Positions 6,765 through 10,539 of a stretch of 10,539 nt of DNA are shown piece after piece (within the stretch, counting starts at the first letter, position 1; each line of letters opens with the position of its first letter). Source of the stretch: JBECKR01 sp040235415 (GTDB taxonomy: Bacteria; Acidobacteriota; Polarisedimenticolia; Polarisedimenticolales; Polarisedimenticolaceae); the NCBI GenBank assembly GCA_040235415.1, contig JBECKR010000300.1, positions 1 through 10,539 on the forward strand, in the 5' to 3' direction. The position numbers were made by a program, and so were the translations under genes. Under the pieces are notes generated by a model, which saw nothing but the letters and a program-made list of their open reading frames with translations, searched no databases and was not told where the DNA came from.

Positions 6765-7202
6765 ATGTCGGTTTTTCGAGACGAGGCCGAGTTCAGGCGG
6801 GTGATCGAGGCGATATTCACGCTCATGAACGACGACCCGGAGGTGGGGCCGAAGCTGTACCGGGCGCGCGCCCCGCACCGCTTCGAGTTCGCGGACCTCG
6901 GGCTCGTCTTTCACGTCACGTTCACCACGCCCGAGGACGCCGCCGAGGGACGGTGGCTGCGGTGGACCTGGAACGAGGACGACGTCGACTGGGAGCCGGT
7001 CATCCACCTCAAGATGGACAGCGAAGTCGCCAACCGGTACTTCCAGGGGAGGGAGAACATCGCGATGGCGGTGGCCACCGGGCGGATCAAGCTCAAGGGA
7101 CCGCTCGGCAAGCTGCTACAGCTCGCCCCGATCACGAAGCCGGTGTACGCGGAGTACCGCGACTGGCTCGAGGACGAGGGGCTCGATCACCTGCGCCTCT
7201 AG
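6765..7202 (+). CDS. SCP2 sterol-carrier-like lipid-binding protein
   Basis: This 145-residue soluble protein resembles the SCP2 sterol-binding fold, a hydrophobic pocket that carries fatty acyl-CoAs, sterols or other lipids. The N-terminal half has a strand pair (HRFEFADLGLVFHVTF, 38-53) and a WLRWTWNEDD stretch. The most family-like part is VIHLKMDSEVANRYFQGREN (79-98) followed by AMAVATGRIKLKGPLGKLLQL (split as AMAVATGRIK and LKGPLGKLLQL), which matches the SCP2 pattern of a helix, then G-x-I-x-hydrophobic-K-G. The ATG at 6765 has GAGG five bases before it. It lies 7 bp after the ParA gene and 24 bp before the coiled-coil gene. I infer that it delivers acyl substrates or lipids for storage-lipid synthesis. 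The assignment rests on motif memory, so the exact subfamily is open. Confidence 0.75.
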   Translation: MSVFRDEAEFRRVIEAIFTLMNDDPEVGPKLYRARAPHRFEFADLGLVFHVTFTTPEDAAEGRWLRWTWNEDDVDWEPVIHLKMDSEVANRYFQGRENIAMAVATGRIKLKGPLGKLLQLAPITKPVYAEYRDWLEDEGLDHLRL

Positions 7203-7226
7203 CGCGGCGCGGGCGCGAGGTCGACG

Positions 7227-7577
7227 ATGGCGGAAGACAGGGACGACAGGCCGGACGCCGGGGCGATCCGGAGCTTCGTCGGCAAGCTGCGCGGCTCGGG
7301 CGAGGCCGCGTTCGAGGAGCTCACGGGCCAGCTCATGGAGAACCCGCTGTTCCTCTCGGCGCTCAAGAGGAGCCTCGAGGCGAAGACACGGATCGATCGT
7401 GGGGTCAGCGGGACGATGGACCTGTTGAACCTCCCCTCGAAGAACGACGTCGAGAAGATCCTGGAAGAGATCGAGGGGCTGCGCTCGCGGCTCGTGAAGC
7501 AGCAGCGCGCCATCGACCGCCTGAGCGAGGACGTTCGGGAGGTCCGGAGCGCGCTCGACGCGAGGCGGGAGTCCTAG
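7227..7577 (+). CDS. Phasin-like small coiled-coil protein
   Basis: This 116-residue protein has an acidic start (1-12), an amphipathic helical segment (about 14-60, including FEELTGQLMENPLFLSALKR) and a NLPSKNDVEK hinge (68-77). A long coiled coil then runs with hydrophobic heptad positions at 75, 78, 82, 85, 89, 96, 99, 103, 106 and 110, broken only by Gln92. The helix/LPS-x-x-D/coiled-coil layout is like phasin- and PhaR/PhaF-type proteins that coat or help build polyhydroxyalkanoate granules. No PHA synthase is present here; the adjoining gene makes wax esters or triacylglycerol. It may thus coat a neutral-lipid body or act as adaptor for the upstream ParA ATPase. GCGAGG lies 6 bases before the ATG. 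The stop codon abuts the ATG of the acyltransferase with no gap. Confidence 0.72.
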   Translation: MAEDRDDRPDAGAIRSFVGKLRGSGEAAFEELTGQLMENPLFLSALKRSLEAKTRIDRGVSGTMDLLNLPSKNDVEKILEEIEGLRSRLVKQQRAIDRLSEDVREVRSALDARRES

Positions 7578-8972
7578 ATGGTCGCACGGCCCTCCGACAG
7601 CGAGGCGATGTCGAACGTCGACTGCGCCTGGCTCCACATGGACGAGCCCGCGAACCTGATGATGGTGGTCGGTGTCCTGGTGCTCGACCGTCCGGTCGAC
7701 TACGAACGCCTGCGCGAGGTCGTCGCGGCGCGCCTGCTCCGCTTCCCGCGCTTCCGGCAGCGCGTCGTCGCGGGCGCCCTGCCGCTGCAGGGTTCCCGCT
7801 GGGAAGTCGATCCGGCGTTCGATCTCGACCACCACCTGCGGCGCGAGTCCCTCGCCGATCCCTGCGACGAGCGCGCCCTGCAGGATCTGGTGAGCCGGCT
7901 GATGAGCGAGCCGTTCGACCCCGAGCGGCCGTTGTGGCAGTACCACGTCGTCGAGGGCTACCGCGGCGGCACGGCGGTCGTCTGCCGGCTGCACCATTGC
8001 ATCGCGGACGGCATCGCGCTCGTGCACGTCATGATGTCGCTGACCGACGACCGGCCCGACGCCCCGGTCGACCGCCCGATCGACGCCGGTCCGGCCGGCG
8101 ACGACGAGGAGTGGACGCTCGAGAAGGCCGGGAGGCGCGTCGGCCGCGCGCTCGGCCGCGCGGTCAACGTCGCGAGCGAGTACCTCGCCCATCCCGCGAA
8201 GGTCGCGGAGGCGGTCGGCGTCGGCGCTCGCGGGACCACCGCCCTCGGGCGGCTGGCGCTCCTCGAGCCGGACCCCGCGACGCCGCTGAAGGGCGAGCTC
8301 TCCGGCGTCAAGCGCGCGGTGTGGAGCCGGCCGCTTCCGCTGGAGGACGTCAAGCGAATCGGGAGGTCGACCGGCTCGACCGTGAACGACGTGCTGCTGG
8401 CGGCGGCGAGCGGAGCGCTCGGCCGTTACCTGCGGCATCGCGGGTTGGATCCGACGGGGATCGACATCCGTGCGGTCGTGCCGGTGAATCTCCGGGCCCC
8501 CGAGCACGCGCATGAGCTCGGCAACCGCTTCGGGCTCGTGTTCGCTTCGCTTCCGATCGGGATCGAGGAACCACTCGAGCGCATCTTCGAGGTCCGATCC
8601 CGAATGACCGCCCTCAAGGACTCTCCGGAGGCGGTCGTTGCGTTCGGGATCCTGCAGTCGATCGGGATGGCCCCGAAGCAGATCTTCGACCTCGTCGTCA
8701 AGATCTTCGGCATGAAGGCGACCGCCGTCATGACGAACGTTCCCGGGCCGCGCGCTCCGGTGTACTTCGCCGGCGCCAAGCTCGAGCAGGGCATGTTCTG
8801 GGTGCCGCGCTCGGCGGGGTTGGCGCTCGGCGTCAGCCTGTTGAGCTACGACGGCCGCGTATGGCTCGGCATCGCGACCGACGCCGGCGTCATCCCGGAC
8901 CCGGAAGTCGTGCTCGACGGGTTCTACGAGGAGTTCGACGCGATGGGAGCGCTGGCCCGCGTTCCGCAATGA
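7578..8972 (+). CDS. Wax ester synthase/diacylglycerol acyltransferase (WS/DGAT)
   Basis: This 464-residue acyltransferase, of normal family length, transfers acyl groups from acyl-CoA to long-chain alcohols or diacylglycerol, forming wax esters or triacylglycerol for storage. The catalytic motif HHCIADG (139-145; HHxxxDG) is intact. Other family signatures are the PLW motif (118-120), STVNDVLLA (267-275), LGNRFG (314-319) and TNVPGPR (386-392). The N-terminus (SNVDCAWLHMDEPANLMMVVG) departs from the usual S-x-x-D-x-x-F-L form in that Trp-Leu replaces Phe-Leu. The ATG at 7578 directly follows the previous stop and has GGGAG six bases upstream; ATG 7608 is an alternative with poorer spacing. 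As last gene of the ParA-SCP2-coiled-coil row it sets the lipid context of the operon. Alcohol versus diacylglycerol preference cannot be read from the sequence. Confidence 0.94.
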   Translation: MVARPSDSEAMSNVDCAWLHMDEPANLMMVVGVLVLDRPVDYERLREVVAARLLRFPRFRQRVVAGALPLQGSRWEVDPAFDLDHHLRRESLADPCDERALQDLVSRLMSEPFDPERPLWQYHVVEGYRGGTAVVCRLHHCIADGIALVHVMMSLTDDRPDAPVDRPIDAGPAGDDEEWTLEKAGRRVGRALGRAVNVASEYLAHPAKVAEAVGVGARGTTALGRLALLEPDPATPLKGELSGVKRAVWSRPLPLEDVKRIGRSTGSTVNDVLLAAASGALGRYLRHRGLDPTGIDIRAVVPVNLRAPEHAHELGNRFGLVFASLPIGIEEPLERIFEVRSRMTALKDSPEAVVAFGILQSIGMAPKQIFDLVVKIFGMKATAVMTNVPGPRAPVYFAGAKLEQGMFWVPRSAGLALGVSLLSYDGRVWLGIATDAGVIPDPEVVLDGFYEEFDAMGALARVPQ

Positions 8973-8973
8973 G

Positions 8974-8999
8974 GGTGTCAGACACCGGTGTCTGACACC
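8974..8999. repeat. Perfect 26-bp palindrome, REP-like
   Basis: The half-site GGTGTCAGACACC is followed immediately by its exact inverse, so all 26 bases are self-complementary. The half-site is itself an imperfect hairpin (GGTGTC/GACACC around one A). It starts just after the acyltransferase stop and ends 14 bases before the next ATG. There is no T-run, so it is not a standard intrinsic terminator. GTGTCAGACACC-type palindromes recur between genes in many GC-rich genomes and have been linked to REP-associated (RAYT) transposases; that link is from memory. Confidence 0.8.
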
Positions 9000-9013
9000 G
9001 CGTGGGAGACGCC

Positions 9014-10539
9014 ATGGACACGTTCTACCAGGATCCGCCTCGGCTCCCGCATCCGTTCACCGCCGACGCGGCGCTGCGATCGCTGCTCGCGAATGCGCTC
9101 CCGGCCGACATCCTCCGCGACGTCGAGCAGGATCTCGAGAGGTTCGGGGACCGCGTCGCGGGTGAGGTCGCGGCGCTCGGCCGAGCGGCGGAGGCCGAGC
9201 CGCCCCGGCTCGTGAGCTTCGATCCCTGGGGGCGCCGGGCCGACCGCATAGAGGTTTCGGAGGCATGGCAGCGCCTGCAGCGGATCAGCGCCGAGGAGGG
9301 GATCGTCGCGCTCGCCTACGAGCGGCCGCACGGGCCGCTCTCCCGGATCCACCAGTTCGCCAAGGTCTACCTGTTCCACCCGTCCTCCGCGTTCTACTCC
9401 TGCCCGCTCGCGATGACGGACGGGGCGGCGCGCGTGCTCGAGCTCCTCGGCGACGCCCCTGCGCTCTCCGACGCGCTCGCACGCCTGACGACCCGCGACC
9501 CGGAGCGGTTCTGGACCTCGGGGCAATGGATGACGGAGCGCTCCGGGGGCTCGGACGTCGGAGGCACGGAGACCGTGGCCCGCTTCGAGGACGGTCGACA
9601 CCACCTCTACGGAACGAAGTGGTTCACGTCGGCCTCGACGTCCGAGGCGGCGATGACGCTCGCGCGCATCGAGGACCGCAAGGGCCGCACGGTGGCGGGA
9701 AGCCGCGGCCTGAGCCTGTTCTACCTCGAGACGCACGACGCCGACGGCCGGCTCGACCGGATCGAGATCCTCCGGCTCAAGGACAAGCTCGGGACCCGCG
9801 CGCTGCCGACCGCCGAGCTGACGATGCACGGCACCCGTGCAGTCCTGCTCGGAGAGCCGGGAAGCGGGGTCCGCGACATCGCGCACCTGCTCAACCTGAC
9901 GCGCGTCCACAACGCGATCTGCAGCGTGGCGACGATGCGGCGCGCCGTCGCGCTCGCGGCGGACTACGCGTCCCGCCGCCGCGCGTTCGGGAGGTCGCTC
10001 GACGCCCAGCCGCTGCACGTCGAGACGCTCGCCGGGCTCGAGGTCGAGACCCGCGGCTGCCTGCACCTCGCGTTCCACGCGGCGGCGCTCGTCGGCCGGC
10101 AAGAGTGCGGCACGGCGACCGAGGACGACCTCGCGGTGCTGCGGATGCTCGTGCCGCTCGCCAAGCTGTACACCGGCAAGAGCGTGGTACGGGTCGTGAG
10201 CGAGGCGCTCGAGGCGTTCGGCGGCGCCGGATACGTCGAGGACACCGGGCTTCCGGGACTGCTGCGGGACGCGCAGGTGTTCCCGATCTGGGAGGGCACG
10301 ACGAACGTCCTGAGCCTCGACGTGTTGCGCGCCATCGCGCGGCAGCAGGCGCTCGCGCCGTTCCTCGACGCGATCGGGGAGCGTCTCGCCCGGGTGACCG
10401 CGAGCGCGCTGTACGACGCTGCGGCGCGCGCACGGCAGACGGTGCACGAGCTCGAAGACTGGCTCCCGCGGGCGTCCGACCGCGGCGAGGCGGCGGTGCG
10501 CGGCGGCGCGCGTGCCTTCGCGTTGGCGCTGGCGCGCAC
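9014..10539 (+). CDS. AidB-like acyl-CoA dehydrogenase, 3' end outside window
   Basis: The frame is open from ATG 9014 to the window edge (508 full codons seen). It encodes a flavoprotein of the acyl-CoA dehydrogenase superfamily, closest in memory to the AidB branch. Family marks are the N-terminal FDPWGRRADRIEV block (69-81), SCPLAMTDGA (129-138), QWMTERSGGSDVG (171-183; flavin/substrate loop), KWFTSAS (202-208), ARRxAFG-type RRRAFGRSL (321-329), EAFGGAGYVED (400-410) and PIWEGTTNVLSLDVLRA (424-440). Glu427 occupies the usual catalytic-base position, so it is probably an active FAD-dependent dehydrogenase. E. coli AidB is an alkylation-response protein with DNA affinity and weak isovaleryl-CoA dehydrogenase activity. 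The DNA-binding C-terminal part lies partly outside this window. GGGAGA, 5 bases before the ATG, supports the start. It follows the lipid operon after a 41-bp gap holding the palindrome. Confidence 0.88.
   Translation, partial: MDTFYQDPPRLPHPFTADAALRSLLANALPADILRDVEQDLERFGDRVAGEVAALGRAAEAEPPRLVSFDPWGRRADRIEVSEAWQRLQRISAEEGIVALAYERPHGPLSRIHQFAKVYLFHPSSAFYSCPLAMTDGAARVLELLGDAPALSDALARLTTRDPERFWTSGQWMTERSGGSDVGGTETVARFEDGRHHLYGTKWFTSASTSEAAMTLARIEDRKGRTVAGSRGLSLFYLETHDADGRLDRIEILRLKDKLGTRALPTAELTMHGTRAVLLGEPGSGVRDIAHLLNLTRVHNAICSVATMRRAVALAADYASRRRAFGRSLDAQPLHVETLAGLEVETRGCLHLAFHAAALVGRQECGTATEDDLAVLRMLVPLAKLYTGKSVVRVVSEALEAFGGAGYVEDTGLPGLLRDAQVFPIWEGTTNVLSLDVLRAIARQQALAPFLDAIGERLARVTASALYDAAARARQTVHELEDWLPRASDRGEAAVRGGARAFALALAR

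Noticed and set aside
7116..8969. Long minus-strand frame opposite the WS/DGAT gene and its neighbours
   Set aside because: It crosses several convincing plus-strand genes and encodes low-complexity, charged sequence without domains, as expected of an antisense shadow.
8974..8999. Palindrome as an intrinsic terminator
   Set aside because: The stem is strong but no run of T follows on either strand, so a rho-independent terminator is not supported.
8978..10447. Long open frame on the minus strand opposite the acyl-CoA dehydrogenase gene
   Set aside because: Its translation is rich in Arg, Glu and Ala with no recognisable domain, while the plus frame shows clear family motifs throughout. Very high GC makes stops rare on the opposite strand.
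1..10539. CRISPR array, tRNA or rRNA genes, integrase or transposase genes
   Set aside because: I saw no evenly spaced direct repeats, cloverleaf-like or rRNA-like sequence, or transposase/integrase motifs. Nearly all of the window is accounted for by protein genes.

Overview
The window is a gene-dense stretch of about 10.5 kb of very GC-rich bacterial chromosome. The host looks Gram-negative: two proteins carry Sec signal peptides, and one of these resembles a small outer-membrane beta-barrel ending in phenylalanine. The GC content and the mix of an Lrp/lysine aminotransferase pair, a wax-ester/triacylglycerol synthase and GTG/ATG starts with GAGG-type ribosome sites would fit Acidobacteriota, Myxococcota or a related lineage. 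The sequence alone does not settle this, and I recognise no rRNA, tRNA, phage or transposase gene.

Region 1 (1-2374, + strand) is a two-component system. It comprises the 3' part of a membrane histidine kinase (sensor domain, one visible membrane helix, HAMP, PAS with a cysteine triad, HisKA, HATPase) and an OmpR/PhoB-type response regulator overlapping it by ATGA.

Region 2 (2375-4293, + strand) is a lysine-catabolism operon. An almost consensus sigma70-type promoter (TTGAAT, 16 bp, TATAAT) lies so close to the start codon that the transcript should be leaderless or nearly so. A 21-bp AT-centred inverted repeat sits exactly on the -10 box and is a plausible autoregulatory operator. It drives an Lrp/AsnC regulator and, by a second ATGA overlap, L-lysine 6-transaminase. 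This is the same regulator/enzyme pairing as lrpA-lat in Mycobacterium tuberculosis.

Region 3 (4280-5777, - strand) is a two-gene unit for exported proteins of unknown function: a small probable outer-membrane protein, then a 328-residue secreted protein with a GTDKLSHFF motif. Its end overlaps the transaminase gene tail to tail by 14 bp.

Region 4 (5942-8972, + strand) is the most interesting part. It is a compact operon of an orphan ParA-type ATPase, an SCP2-like lipid-carrier protein, a small phasin-like coiled-coil protein and a WS/DGAT acyltransferase, with gaps of 7, 24 and 0 bp. I infer that it makes neutral-lipid storage granules and may position or segregate them with a ParA motor, by analogy with carboxysome and PHA-granule systems.

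Region 5 (8974-10539) has a perfect 26-bp palindrome of REP type, followed by an AidB-like acyl-CoA dehydrogenase gene that runs off the window. It could be co-transcribed with the lipid operon or be a separate lipid-oxidation gene.
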